A DNA stretch of 45,570 nt from Hyphomicrobiales bacterium (GTDB taxonomy: Bacteria; Pseudomonadota; Alphaproteobacteria; Rhizobiales; Rhizobiaceae). Every line of letters begins with the position of its first letter. Positions within the stretch are counted from its first letter, which is position 1. Location: the NCBI GenBank assembly GCA_900473185.1, contig UCKU01000010.1, positions 127,050-172,619 on the forward strand, given 5' to 3'. A program made the translations under genes and the position numbers. The notes under the pieces were generated by a model that did not search any database, was not told where the DNA came from, and was given only the letters and a program-made list of their open reading frames with translations. Of the stretch, positions 1 to 10,355 are shown one piece after another.

Positions 1-403
1 CGTGGCTGTTGCCGCAGGCCTTTCCGCCCTGAAAGCCGGCCGCAGCGTCATCCTGCACACCGCCCTTGGCCCTTCGGCCGATCGCGGCGCAGATATCGAC
101 CAACTGCCCGGCGCCCGCCATCGGCTGGGTCGCGCGCTCGGAACCATCCTGCGCCGCCTTGTCCAAACCGAAGAGCTTTCGCGCGCCGTCATCGCCGGCG
201 GCGACACGTCGAGCCATGCGCTGAAGGAATTGCGCGTCGATGCACTGACGACGCTGCTGCCACTGCCGCAAACCCCAGGTTCGCCGCTCTGCACCGCCCA
301 TGGCGGTTACGCGCCGACGGACGGGCTGCAGATTGCGCTGAAGGGCGGGCAGGTCGGCGCCGACGGGTATTTCGCGCAGATCCGGGATGGAAGGAAGGCG
401 TGA
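1..403 (+). CDS. oiaK: 3-oxo-isoapionate kinase-like protein (DUF1537 family), 3' part only
   Basis: This is the last 133 or so residues of a four-carbon acid sugar kinase (DUF1537) protein; the 5' end lies before the window and translation is read in frame from base 2. The nucleotide-binding C-terminal domain is recognised by IAGGDTSSHALKEL and the closing stretch LKGGQVGADGYF, both typical of this family (full length about 400-430 residues). DUF1537 proteins phosphorylate C4-type acid sugars. The next gene is ApnO-like, and in the known D-apionate pathway of Rhizobium the kinase of this family (OiaK) uses ATP to make 3-oxo-isoapionate 4-phosphate, so context points to OiaK. An erythronate-type kinase (OtnK-like) is the alternative. 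The symbol rests on context; family membership is secure. Confidence 0.8.
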   Translation, partial: VAVAAGLSALKAGRSVILHTALGPSADRGADIDQLPGARHRLGRALGTILRRLVQTEELSRAVIAGGDTSSHALKELRVDALTTLLPLPQTPGSPLCTAHGGYAPTDGLQIALKGGQVGADGYFAQIRDGRKA

Positions 404-439
404 TGCAACCGAGTGACTTAGTCCGCGAACGATAATGGG

Positions 440-475
440 ATGGTGATTGACTCATCATACCAGTTACGATACCAA
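440..475 (+). promoter_or_regulatory. possible promoter/operator before apnO
   Basis: The 96-base gap between the kinase stop and apnO holds an imperfect inverted repeat, ATGGTGA (440-446) and TCATCAT (452-458), five bases apart. A TTGACT (447-452) could serve as a -35 element, with a weak -10-like TACCAA at 470-475 after a 17-base spacer. A good ribosome-binding site (GGTGAGG) precedes the apnO ATG. This could be an internal promoter of the apiose operon. The -10 match is poor, so this is tentative. Confidence 0.3.
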
Positions 476-499
476 TCCCGCATATGAAGGTGAGGAAAC

Positions 500-2406
<1,907 letters not shown>

Positions 2407-2419
2407 GGCGGACCGACTA

Positions 2420-2453
2420 CTGCAGGGAGCGCGGGAGACCGCGCTCCCTGCAG
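2420..2453 (+). terminator. strong hairpin following the binding-protein gene
   Basis: A perfect 15-bp stem (CTGCAGGGAGCGCGG pairing with CCGCGCTCCCTGCAG, loop GAGA) starts 13 bases after the binding-protein stop. A loose pyrimidine tract (CCTATTCTCTTT) follows. In ABC operons such hairpins commonly raise the binding protein's mRNA over that of the membrane components, by partial termination or 3'-end protection, which is the likely role here. Confidence 0.75.
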
Positions 2454-2483
2454 CCTATTCTCTTTCATTTCGAGGTTTATCGC

Positions 2484-3128
2484 ATGTTGAGGATCAGGGG
2501 CGCCCTGATCGCCGCGCTTGTCGCGGCGGCTTTGCCCGGCTGCAAGATCATCAAGACGCCGACTGCGGAAGAAAAAGCCGCAGCGGCGGCAAAGACCGCT
2601 TTCGATCCGAATGCCAAGGTCGATGCCATTTGGCAGCCGCAAGTCGTGCCCTATTATGAAAAGCGCGCCGGCGCGCTGAAGGATGTCGCAGCACTTGCCG
2701 CTTCGAGCCCCGACCAGGCGGGCGAGAAATACGGCAATCCGCACAAACAGGCGAGCTCCCCCTGGACCTATGCCGTCAAGTTCAGCGGCAAGGTCGTTGC
2801 GGCCGATACCGCCTCGCGGGCAGCAACGCTCGATGTCGATGCCGATGGCGACGGCAAAGCCGACGCAAAAGTCCAGATCGGGCCGGCCATCCGCGGCACG
2901 GCGCTGCGCGACACGCTGGATTTCGTCAATTTCAACGAGTTCAAGAACCAGATCGAATGGGCGCAGTTCGGCAAGTCCTTCAATGAGAAGGCCAATAGCG
3001 CCTTCCTGTCGGCGATCCCGCGCGACGGGCTGGTCGGCAAGACGGTGACAGTAACAGGCGCTTTCCCGCTGCCGTCGGGCAGCGATCTGCCACTCGTGAC
3101 CCCTTCGGCGCTGACGGTGGCACCATGA
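2484..3128 (+). CDS. DUF2291-family lipoprotein of ribose-type ABC operon
   Basis: A 214-residue predicted lipoprotein. The N-terminus has a short signal peptide ending in the lipobox LPGC with Cys20 as the lipidated residue. Members of DUF2291 are found almost only between the binding protein and ATPase of ribose-type ABC transporters in rhizobia and relatives; their biochemical role is not established. The protein is rich in Ala/Lys after the lipobox, then forms a mixed domain containing VDADGDGKADAKV, an Asp-rich loop that could bind Ca2+ (inference). Its stop overlaps the ATPase start by 4 bases (ATGA), indicating translational coupling. It probably acts in the periplasm with the importer. 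Confidence 0.8.
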   Translation: MLRIRGALIAALVAAALPGCKIIKTPTAEEKAAAAAKTAFDPNAKVDAIWQPQVVPYYEKRAGALKDVAALAASSPDQAGEKYGNPHKQASSPWTYAVKFSGKVVAADTASRAATLDVDADGDGKADAKVQIGPAIRGTALRDTLDFVNFNEFKNQIEWAQFGKSFNEKANSAFLSAIPRDGLVGKTVTVTGAFPLPSGSDLPLVTPSALTVAP

Positions 3129-4675
3129 CTATCACCGAGGCTCCAAAGGACGAGATCATCCTGCGCCTCGACGACGTGTCGAAGGTCTATTCCGGCATCG
3201 TCGCCGTCAAGCGTGCCAATCTCGAGCTGCGCCGCGGCGCCGTCAACGTGCTGGTCGGCGAAAACGGTGCCGGCAAATCGACGCTGATGAAGATCATCGC
3301 CGGCGTCGAACGGCCGACGCTCGGGAATATCATCCTTGACGGAGAAACCGTTTCCTTCGCAAGTCCCGCCGATGCGCAAGCGCATGGCATCGGTATGATT
3401 TTCCAGGAGCTCAATCTCTTCGCCAACATGTCGGTTGCCGAAAACATCTTTACGACGCGTGAACTGACCCGCGGCGTGCTCGGCATCGACCATAAGGAAC
3501 AGGTTCGCAAGGCCAACGAATTCCTTGAGCGTCTTGATGCCGGCATCGATGCCGAGACGATGGTTGAGGATCTGCCGATCGGCCAGCAGCAGCTCGTCGA
3601 GATCGCCAAGGCAATGTCGCTGAATGCCCGCATCCTCATCATGGACGAGCCGACATCGGCGCTGTCGGCTGCCGAAGTTGAGATCCTCTTCAAGGTGATC
3701 GGCGAGTTGAAGGCGCAAGGGGTAGCGATCGTCTATATCTCGCATCGCCTCGAAGAGCTGATGCGGATCGGCGATTACATCACCGTGCTGCGCGACGGGC
3801 AGATTACCGGCCATGCCATGGTCAGGGATATCGACACCCGCTGGATCGTGCGTTCGATGATCGGCTCGGATGCCAAGGATTTTGCGAAATCCGAGGATCA
3901 TGCGCTCGGCAAGGAAATGTTCCGCGCCGAAAATATCAGCCTGCCGCGCCCGACCGGCGGGCTTGCGGTCGATAATGTCTCACTGTCGGTCAGGGCAGGC
4001 GAGATCCTCGGCATTTACGGGCTGATGGGTGCCGGGCGCAGCGAATTTTTCGAATGCGTCATCGGCCGCCATGCGCATTCGACCGGCAAGATCTTCATCG
4101 ACGGCAAGGAAGTGCGCGCTCGCGATACGACACGGCGCATCGGCCGCGGTCTCGCCCTCATTCCCGAGGACCGGCAGCGCGAGGGCCTGGTGCAGGTCCT
4201 CTCGATCGCATCGAACCTGACGCTTGCGAGCCTCGGCCGCTTCACGCGCCTCTTCCATATCAATGCCAAGGCCGAGAAGAACGCGATCACGGAAGCGATC
4301 CGCGATCTCTCCATCAAGGCGCCGAACCCGGACTTCGAGGTGACCTCGATGTCCGGCGGCAACCAGCAGAAGGTTGTCATCGGTAAGGCGCTGATGACCA
4401 ATCCGAAGGTTCTCTTGATGGACGAGCCGAGCCGCGGCATCGATGTCGGCGCCAAGGCGGATGTTTTCCGCACCATGCGCCGGCTTGCCGCCAATGGCCT
4501 CGCCATCCTGTTTTCAACATCCGACCTCGAAGAGGTCATGGCGCTTTCCGATCGCATCGCGGTGCTCAGCAACGGCCATCTCATCGCCGTCTTCGACCGC
4601 AATGAGGTGACGGAAGAGGCCATTATCGCGGCCTCCGCCAAGGGGCACGAACATCAAGGGAAACTTGCGTCATGA
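3125..4675 (+). CDS. sugar ABC transporter ATP-binding protein (RbsA/XylG type, two ABC domains)
   Basis: A 516-residue duplicated ATPase energising the importer. The first domain has Walker A GENGAGKST (residues 45-53), the degenerate signature LPIGQQQ and Walker B ILIMDEPTS. The second has a degenerate Walker A (GLMGAGRSE), the signature MSGGNQQK and Walker B VLLMDEPSRGID. This asymmetry is normal for the CUT2 (ribose/xylose) class, in which one polypeptide carries both nucleotide sites. It overlaps the preceding lipoprotein gene and the following permease gene by 4 bases each, so the three are almost certainly co-translated. Confidence 0.95.
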   Translation: MTITEAPKDEIILRLDDVSKVYSGIVAVKRANLELRRGAVNVLVGENGAGKSTLMKIIAGVERPTLGNIILDGETVSFASPADAQAHGIGMIFQELNLFANMSVAENIFTTRELTRGVLGIDHKEQVRKANEFLERLDAGIDAETMVEDLPIGQQQLVEIAKAMSLNARILIMDEPTSALSAAEVEILFKVIGELKAQGVAIVYISHRLEELMRIGDYITVLRDGQITGHAMVRDIDTRWIVRSMIGSDAKDFAKSEDHALGKEMFRAENISLPRPTGGLAVDNVSLSVRAGEILGIYGLMGAGRSEFFECVIGRHAHSTGKIFIDGKEVRARDTTRRIGRGLALIPEDRQREGLVQVLSIASNLTLASLGRFTRLFHINAKAEKNAITEAIRDLSIKAPNPDFEVTSMSGGNQQKVVIGKALMTNPKVLLMDEPSRGIDVGAKADVFRTMRRLAANGLAILFSTSDLEEVMALSDRIAVLSNGHLIAVFDRNEVTEEAIIAASAKGHEHQGKLAS

Positions 4676-5736
4676 CGGCGGCTACCGCATCCACTTCCGC
4701 GCCGAAGGGCGCGAACGGCTCCTTCCTCCTGACGCTGATGAAGCTTCGAACCTTCATCGCGCTCTTTGCCGTCATCATCTTCTTCTCGATCTTCGCGCCG
4801 AACTTCACCTCGACGGCGAACATGATCCTGATGTCGAAACATGTGGCGCTGAATGCCTTCCTGGCGATGGGCATGACCTTCGTCATCATCACCGGCGGTA
4901 TCGACCTCTCGGTCGGCTCGATCGTCGGCCTCTGCGGCATGGTTGCCGGCGGCCTGATCCTCTACGGTGTCGAACTGCCGATCGGCTATACGGTCTATTT
5001 CAATCTCGCGGAGATCGTGCTGATTACGCTGGCAATCGGCCTCTTCATCGGCCTGATCAACGGCCTGTTGATCACCAAGCTCAATGTCGCGCCCTTCATC
5101 GCCACGCTCGGCACGCTCTATGTTGCCCGCGGCCTGGCGCTGCTCTCCTCCGACGGCCAGACCTTTCCGAACCTCGTTGGCCGGCCGGAATATGCGACGA
5201 CCGGCTTCGATTTCTTCGGTGCGGGCCGCATTCTCGGCTTGCCGGTATCGATCTGGATCCTGATCTTCCTGGCGCTCGTTGCCGCCTATGTGGCGCGCTC
5301 GACGCCGATCGGCCGCCACATCTTTGCCGTCGGCGGCAATGAGCGCGCCGCCCGCATGTCGGGCATCCGCGTCGATCTGGTCAAGATCTTCGTCTACATG
5401 TTCTCCGGCCTGTGCGCCGCGATCGTCGGCATCGTCATCTCCTCGGAGCTGATGGCCGCGCATCCGGCAACGGGCGAAAGCTTCGAACTCAATGCGATTG
5501 CCGCAGCCGTGCTCGGCGGCACGTCGATGTCTGGCGGGCGCGGTACGATCGGGGGAACGATCATCGGCGCCTTTGTCATCGGCATTCTCTCCGACGGTCT
5601 CGTGATGATGGGGGTTTCCTCTTTCTGGCAAATGGTCATCAAGGGTCTGGTGATCATCATCGCCGTCGTCGTCGACCAGGCGCAGCGTCGGCTGCAGCAG
5701 CGCGTGACCCTCATGCAGATGGCAAAGGCAGGTTGA
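4672..5736 (+). CDS. sugar ABC transporter permease (RbsC type)
   Basis: A 354-residue inner-membrane protein with many hydrophobic helices, of the BPD_transp_2 (RbsC) family. Characteristic segments are ITGGIDLSVGS in the first third, LNVAPFIATLGT in the middle and the coupling region VGGNERAARMSG followed by LGGTSMSGGRGT. It forms the membrane channel, probably as a homodimer, for the importer encoded by the three preceding genes. The N-terminal 20 residues are rich in Ala/Thr/Ser and unlikely to be membrane-embedded. The ATG overlaps the ATPase stop (ATGA), and the next gene starts 1 base after the stop. Confidence 0.95.
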   Translation: MTAATASTSAPKGANGSFLLTLMKLRTFIALFAVIIFFSIFAPNFTSTANMILMSKHVALNAFLAMGMTFVIITGGIDLSVGSIVGLCGMVAGGLILYGVELPIGYTVYFNLAEIVLITLAIGLFIGLINGLLITKLNVAPFIATLGTLYVARGLALLSSDGQTFPNLVGRPEYATTGFDFFGAGRILGLPVSIWILIFLALVAAYVARSTPIGRHIFAVGGNERAARMSGIRVDLVKIFVYMFSGLCAAIVGIVISSELMAAHPATGESFELNAIAAAVLGGTSMSGGRGTIGGTIIGAFVIGILSDGLVMMGVSSFWQMVIKGLVIIIAVVVDQAQRRLQQRVTLMQMAKAG

Positions 5737-5737
5737 A

Positions 5738-6772
5738 ATGGCTGACGTGAAAGGTGCTTTGATCGGTTGTGGTTTCTTTGCGATCAATCAGATGCACGCA
5801 TGGAAGGACGTTAATGGTGCCGCGATCGTGGCAATCTGCGACCGCGATCCCGAGCGGCTGAAGATCGTCGGCGACCAGTTCGGCATTAACAGGCGCTATA
5901 CGGATGCGGCGGCCATGTTTGCCGATGGCGGCTTCGATTTCGTCGATATCGCCACCACGGTCCAGAGCCACAGGGCGCTGGTGGAAATGGCGGCCAGCCA
6001 CACGATCCCGGCCATCTGCCAAAAACCCTTCGCCAAGACGCTTGCCGATGCCAAGGCGATGGTCGAGGCCTGCCGGAAGGCTGGCATTCCGCTGATGGTG
6101 CACGAGAATTTCCGCTGGCAGACGCCCATTCAGGCCGTGCGCCGGCTCTTGGACAACAAGGCGATCGGCATACCCTTCTGGGGCCGCTTCTCCTTCCGCT
6201 CCGGCTATGACGTATTTTCCGGCCAGCCCTATCTCGCAGACGGCGAGCGCTTCATCATCGAGGATCTCGGCATCCACACGCTCGATATCGCCCGCTTCAT
6301 CCTCGGCGACGTGAAAGCGCTGACAGCGCGCACCAAGCGCGTCAATCCCCGGATCAAGGGCGAGGATGTCGCGACGATCCTGCTCGACCACGAAAGCGGC
6401 GCGACCTCCATCGTCGACGTCAGCTACGCGACGAAGCTTGGCACCGAGCCCTTCCCGGAAACGCTGATCGAGCTCGACGGCACCGATGGCACGATCCGCC
6501 TTTCGGCCGGCTATCGGCTCGAAGTGACCAATGCGGCCGGTACAGTCGTCTCCGATGCCTCGCCGCAGCTGCTCTCCTGGGCCTCCCGGCCCTGGCACAA
6601 TATTCAGGAAAGCGTCTATGCGATCCAGGAGCACTGGGTCGACAAGTTGAAAAACGGCGGCGAGCCGGCGACGTCCGGCGCCGACAATCTCAAGACCTTT
6701 GCCCTTGTCGAAGCAGCCTATGACAGCGCCGCGTCCGGCACGACGATCGACGTGGAGGCGATGCTGAAATGA
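5738..6772 (+). CDS. apsD: D-apiose dehydrogenase-like protein (Gfo/Idh/MocA family)
   Basis: A 344-residue NAD(P)-dependent dehydrogenase. The N-terminal Rossmann motif is GCGFFA (residues 10-15); the conserved Lys follows as QKP (95-97, usually EKP); the active-site helix is EDLGIHTLDI (175-184) with the Asp/His pair typical of the family. In the described pathway ApsD oxidises D-apiose to D-apionolactone. The gene starts 1 base after the permease stop and overlaps the lactonase by 4 bases, so uptake, oxidation and lactone opening are coupled in one transcript. Family membership is certain; the D-apiose substrate is inferred from the neighbours. Confidence 0.8.
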   Translation: MADVKGALIGCGFFAINQMHAWKDVNGAAIVAICDRDPERLKIVGDQFGINRRYTDAAAMFADGGFDFVDIATTVQSHRALVEMAASHTIPAICQKPFAKTLADAKAMVEACRKAGIPLMVHENFRWQTPIQAVRRLLDNKAIGIPFWGRFSFRSGYDVFSGQPYLADGERFIIEDLGIHTLDIARFILGDVKALTARTKRVNPRIKGEDVATILLDHESGATSIVDVSYATKLGTEPFPETLIELDGTDGTIRLSAGYRLEVTNAAGTVVSDASPQLLSWASRPWHNIQESVYAIQEHWVDKLKNGGEPATSGADNLKTFALVEAAYDSAASGTTIDVEAMLK

Positions 6773-8616
6773 CCATGGACGTCTTCGCTCTTTACGGCAC
6801 ACATGAGGCCGAAGAGCATTCGGTTCATCTTGTTGCCGGGCGCCTCTCCGCCGATCTTGCCAACGGCAATCTGCGCACGATCCGCTATGACGGTATCGAA
6901 GTGCTGCGCGCCGTCTCCTATCTGGTACGCGACCGCGACTGGGGGACCTATAGCCCACGGATTGAGGATCTCTGGGTCGAGCAGGGCAACGGCGCCTTTT
7001 CCGTCCGCTATGTCGCCCATTGTAAGGGACCTGAGGATAGCAGGCTTGCCATTTCGGTGCATATTGCGGCGACCGAGCATGAATTGATCTTCGAAGCTAG
7101 CGCGCTTTCGCCGACCGGGTTCGAGACCAATCGCTGCGGCTTCTGCATCCTTCACCCGATCGTCGGCATCGCCGGAAGTCCGGCCAAGGTCGAGCATGTC
7201 GATGGCAGAATGAACGAGACGCGCTTCCCCGACCAGATCGAGCCCTGGCAGCCCTTCAAGGATATGCGGGCGATCACCCATCAGGTGCTGCCGGGCGTTT
7301 CAGCCGAATGCCGTATGGAAGGCGATACATTCGAGATGGAAGACCAGCGCAACTGGTCGGACGCCTCCTATAAGACCTATGTACGCCCGCTGGCGCTTCC
7401 CTGGCCATACCAGATCGCCGCCAACGAGCCGGTGCGACAGAGGATCGCCCTTTCCATCCGCGACACCAGAGGCGGACAGACATCAGCCTCCGGCTCGGCT
7501 GCTGGCGCTATCCAGTTAGAACCGGCTGAGGGCCGCGGTACCATGCCCGCCATTGGCCTGATCGTCACGCCTGATGAAGCCAAAGCCGTGCTTGCCGCCC
7601 GTGATCTGCTCGCCGAGATTGCTCCGCAGGAACTTCTTTTCCACTTCGACCCCGATGCCGGGCATGGTACCGAAGCCTTGCAGGATTTTGCCGCGATTGC
7701 CGCGCTTCATCGCGGACGGTCGACGCTGGAGATCGCCCTGCCCTGCAAGCAGTCGCCAGCATCCGAAACCGCCGAAATCGCCAAGCAGATACGGGCTGCG
7801 GGTTTCCGCCCCGATGCCATCATGATCTCCCCTTCCGTCGACCGGCAGTCGACGCCTCCGGGCAGCAAGTGGCCCGAATGCCCGCCGCTTGAAGAGGTCT
7901 ATGCCGCAGCGCACGAGGCCTTTGCCGGCATTCGCATCGGCGGCGGCATGCTGAGCTACTTCACCGAGCTCAACCGCAAGCGCGTGCCGGCCGATCGCCT
8001 CGGTTTTATCAGCCACTGCACCAACCCGATCGTCCATGCCGCCGATGATCTGAGCGTCATGCAGACACTGGAAGCGCTGCCCTTCATCACGGGCTCGGTA
8101 CGCGCCATCTATGGGGGCAAGCCCTACCGGATCGGTCCATCAACCATACCCATGCGGCAGAACCCCTATGGCAGCCGCACCATGGACAATCCGTCCGGCG
8201 GCCGCATTCCGATGGCAAACCGCGATCCCCGCCACAATGGCCGCTTCGCGGAAGCCTTCGCGCTCGGTTATGCTATCCGCGTGCTGGATGCCGACCTCGA
8301 ATGCCTGACGCTCGCAGCGCTGACCGGCCCTTTCGGCCTGGTTGCCGGTAAGGCAGAGCCAACGGAAGAAGGCGGCGACCGGCCGCTTTTTACCATCGTG
8401 AAGCTGCTGTCCAGCCTTGCCGGGTCAGCCTGGATTGGCTGCACGTCTTCGCATCCGTCGAAGGTTCTGGCCTTCATGTCGGGGACTTCGCTGCATATTG
8501 TCAATCTGACGGCCCAAGAGCAAAGCATCGATATCAGTGCCTTCGGCTCGGACTCGCAAGGCAAGAGCATGGCACTTGCGCCTTTTGGTACGGCGTCGAT
8601 CAGACTCGCCATTTAG
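6769..8616 (+). CDS. apnL: D-apionate lactonase-like protein
   Basis: A 615-residue soluble protein with no signal peptide or membrane helices. It begins with a beta-rich region and continues into a probable alpha/beta barrel (segments such as LLFHFDPDAGHG, ISHCTNPIVHAADD, FITGSVRAI). I recognise it as the lactonase of the D-apiose pathway, which opens D-apionolactone to D-apionate, mainly from its length and its position directly after the dehydrogenase with a 4-base overlap. I do not know its catalytic residues. It ends the operon; no convincing terminator follows. It could be a different carbohydrate enzyme, but the surrounding set (DUF1537 kinase, oxidoisomerase, Gfo/Idh dehydrogenase) fits the apiose pathway well. 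Confidence 0.75.
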   Translation: MTMDVFALYGTHEAEEHSVHLVAGRLSADLANGNLRTIRYDGIEVLRAVSYLVRDRDWGTYSPRIEDLWVEQGNGAFSVRYVAHCKGPEDSRLAISVHIAATEHELIFEASALSPTGFETNRCGFCILHPIVGIAGSPAKVEHVDGRMNETRFPDQIEPWQPFKDMRAITHQVLPGVSAECRMEGDTFEMEDQRNWSDASYKTYVRPLALPWPYQIAANEPVRQRIALSIRDTRGGQTSASGSAAGAIQLEPAEGRGTMPAIGLIVTPDEAKAVLAARDLLAEIAPQELLFHFDPDAGHGTEALQDFAAIAALHRGRSTLEIALPCKQSPASETAEIAKQIRAAGFRPDAIMISPSVDRQSTPPGSKWPECPPLEEVYAAAHEAFAGIRIGGGMLSYFTELNRKRVPADRLGFISHCTNPIVHAADDLSVMQTLEALPFITGSVRAIYGGKPYRIGPSTIPMRQNPYGSRTMDNPSGGRIPMANRDPRHNGRFAEAFALGYAIRVLDADLECLTLAALTGPFGLVAGKAEPTEEGGDRPLFTIVKLLSSLAGSAWIGCTSSHPSKVLAFMSGTSLHIVNLTAQEQSIDISAFGSDSQGKSMALAPFGTASIRLAI

Positions 8617-8788
8617 GGCTTTCGGGCACATCGCGCAGACCGGTGGGCATCAGCGGCTGCGCCGGGGAGGATGCACCGTTTAAAAATCCAGGCCGCGCAC
8701 ATTCTATGGTTGCTTTTATCGTAATTCTCTCGTGTAACGTCTATGTGCGAAATATCGGGCGTGCCGTAACGATGGTCCGATACCCACC

Positions 8789-9127
8789 GAAGCGACGCTC
8801 TGCCTCTACCACGGCTCACCTTTCGCACCCGATGGGCGCGCACTGTTCGACTATGCGGAGGCGGAGGGGTTTGCGGTCTTCGGAACGTCGGCCAAGTACA
8901 TCGATGCGGTCCGCAAGAGTGGACTGACGCCAATCACGTCGCACGATCTGGCGTCCTTGCGACTGATGACGTCGACACGCTCACCTCTTTCACCTTAGGG
9001 GTTCTCGTTCGTCTACGAGGGCATCAAGAACGACGTACAGTTGGCCTCCATTTCTGGCGGCACGGACATCGTGTCGTGCTTCGTACTCGGCAATCCACTG
9101 TCACCGGTTTGGCGGGGCGAAATTCAC
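8789..9127 (+). pseudogene. acetoacetyl-CoA synthetase remnant
   Basis: Reading from 8789 in one frame gives about 113 residues that match the middle of acetoacetyl-CoA synthetase: FGTSAKYIDAVRKSG, then TSHDLASLRLMTST, then [18 protein letters not shown], then [16 protein letters not shown]. The frame is broken by a TAG at 8996-8998, where the family normally has Glu in LSPEGFSF (one base change, GAG to TAG). The intact enzyme is about 650 residues and activates acetoacetate with ATP and CoA; here both the N-terminal part and the C-terminal adenylation part are missing, and similarity stops abruptly at both ends. It is a non-functional relic, probably left by a rearrangement at the junction between the two catabolic islands. 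Confidence 0.85.
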
Positions 9128-9187
9128 GTGTGCCCACGACCGGCGGATAAAACTCCCACATCGACCGAAACCGAACCCCAAGCATCG

Positions 9188-9202
9188 TTGCCTTTTCGGC
9201 AA
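9188..9202. promoter_or_regulatory. LysR-type operator candidate, site 1
   Basis: The perfect inverted repeat TTGCC-TTTTC-GGCAA fits the T-N11-A core of LysR binding sites. It lies 115 bases before the ABC binding-protein start, the usual distance for an activator site. The same half-sites recur at 19042-19056 before the ferredoxin gene. The only LysR gene in the window lies between the two. Confidence 0.6.
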
Positions 9203-9316
9203 TCGATAGTGCGCATAATTGTTCTTTATTAGAACGCCGAATTCCCCCATCATCGCAGCATCGGTGGATAACGAGACGAAAAGTCCGATCGCCCGATCAA
9301 CAGGGGAACTATCAGA

Positions 9317-10351
9317 ATGTCTCAATTCATGATGAATCGGCGCCGCTTCCTATCCAATGCTGCGTTGGTCGGGGGTCTCGCCGCGACGCAGACTTTCATC
9401 GGTATTCGCGCCGGCAAGGCTGCCGATGTCGCCGAGGTCCGCCTGCAGCTGGGCTGGCTCGCTTCCAACGGCCTGATCGGTGAAGTCGCGGCCCAGAAGA
9501 AGGGCTTCTTCACCGAACAGGGCATCGACCTCACCATCGTGCCCGGCGGCCCGAATGTCGATGGCGTGGCCGGCGTGGCCGCTGGACAATCCACAATCGG
9601 CCAGATTTCTTCGAGCCCCTCTATCATGCTCGCGCGCTCGGCCGGCATGCCGGTCAAGGCGTTTCTTGCTGGTTATCGCAAGCACCCCTTCACCTATTTC
9701 TCGTTGAAAAAGGCGCCGATCCGCGAACCGAAGGACATGATCGGCAAGACGATCGCCACTCAGCCCACCGCTTTCATCCTGCTGCGCGCCCTTCTCGCCA
9801 AGAACGGCATTCCGGAGGACAAGGTGAAGATGGTCAACATGGGCTCCGACATGAACCAGCTGATCACCGGCCAGGCCGATGCGGTGACCGGCTGGGTTAC
9901 GAATACCAATGCGCTGAAGGTGCTGGGAGATGATCGCGTCGACATGATGCTCTGGGATGCAGGCCTGCAGCTCTACGCCAACGTCTACTACACGACCGAC
10001 GAGCAGCTGGACAAGCATTCCGACGTGCTGGTCCGCTTCACGACGGCGGCCGCCAAGGGTTGGGGCTATGTTCGCGACCATCCGGAAGAAGCCGTCGACA
10101 TGCTGGTGGAAGCCTATCCCAATCTCGACAAGGCAAGCGAACTGGAAGCAGTCCATTCGGTCATCGACTTCTCCTTCGGCGACAGCACCAAGCAAACTGG
10201 CTGGGGCGCGATGAACAAGGATAATTGGACGGCTCAGATCAAGGCCTATGCCGACCTGAAACAGTTTGCCGGCACGGTTCCCACCGTCGACGATGTTGCC
10301 ACGATGGCGATCCTCGATGCGACGACCGACATTCGCAAACAGATCGGGTGA
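9317..10351 (+). CDS. ABC transporter substrate-binding protein, NitT/TauT (SsuA/ThiY-like) type
   Basis: A 344-residue periplasmic binding protein. It begins with a twin-arginine signal (NRRRFLS at residues 7-13, then a hydrophobic stretch ending near GKAADVAE), so export may be by Tat. The mature part is of the NMT1/SsuA-like class: VRLQLGWLASNGLIGEV at the start, the hinge region KKGFFTEQGIDLTIV, and KDMIGKTIATQPTAF in the middle. Such proteins bind sulfonates, pyrimidines, phthalates and related small organic acids or heterocycles; the ligand here is not evident. An ATPase follows after 4 bases. It is the first gene of the LysR-associated operon. Confidence 0.9.
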   Translation: MSQFMMNRRRFLSNAALVGGLAATQTFIGIRAGKAADVAEVRLQLGWLASNGLIGEVAAQKKGFFTEQGIDLTIVPGGPNVDGVAGVAAGQSTIGQISSSPSIMLARSAGMPVKAFLAGYRKHPFTYFSLKKAPIREPKDMIGKTIATQPTAFILLRALLAKNGIPEDKVKMVNMGSDMNQLITGQADAVTGWVTNTNALKVLGDDRVDMMLWDAGLQLYANVYYTTDEQLDKHSDVLVRFTTAAAKGWGYVRDHPEEAVDMLVEAYPNLDKASELEAVHSVIDFSFGDSTKQTGWGAMNKDNWTAQIKAYADLKQFAGTVPTVDDVATMAILDATTDIRKQIG

Positions 10352-10355
10352 TACA

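Larger units (their letters stand above)
8617..9316. other. 700-base gene-free stretch with a decayed gene
   Basis: No intact gene is seen between the lactonase and the next ABC operon. Bases 8617-8788 hold nothing recognised. Bases 8789-9127 are an acetoacetyl-CoA synthetase remnant (separate entry). Bases 9128-9316 hold a LysR-type inverted repeat (separate entry) and the AT-richer promoter area of the following operon. Short open frames here either lie in the wrong frame across the remnant or have no coding features. Confidence 0.7.

Noticed and set aside
4654..5787. Long minus-strand frame opposite the apiose permease (377 codons)
   Set aside because: Antisense shadow; the translation is dominated by Asp/Glu/Arg/His, typical of the reverse of a membrane protein.
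8643..8927. Open frame of 94 codons after the lactonase
   Set aside because: It runs in a different frame across the acetoacetyl-CoA synthetase relic; the relic's own frame carries the homology.
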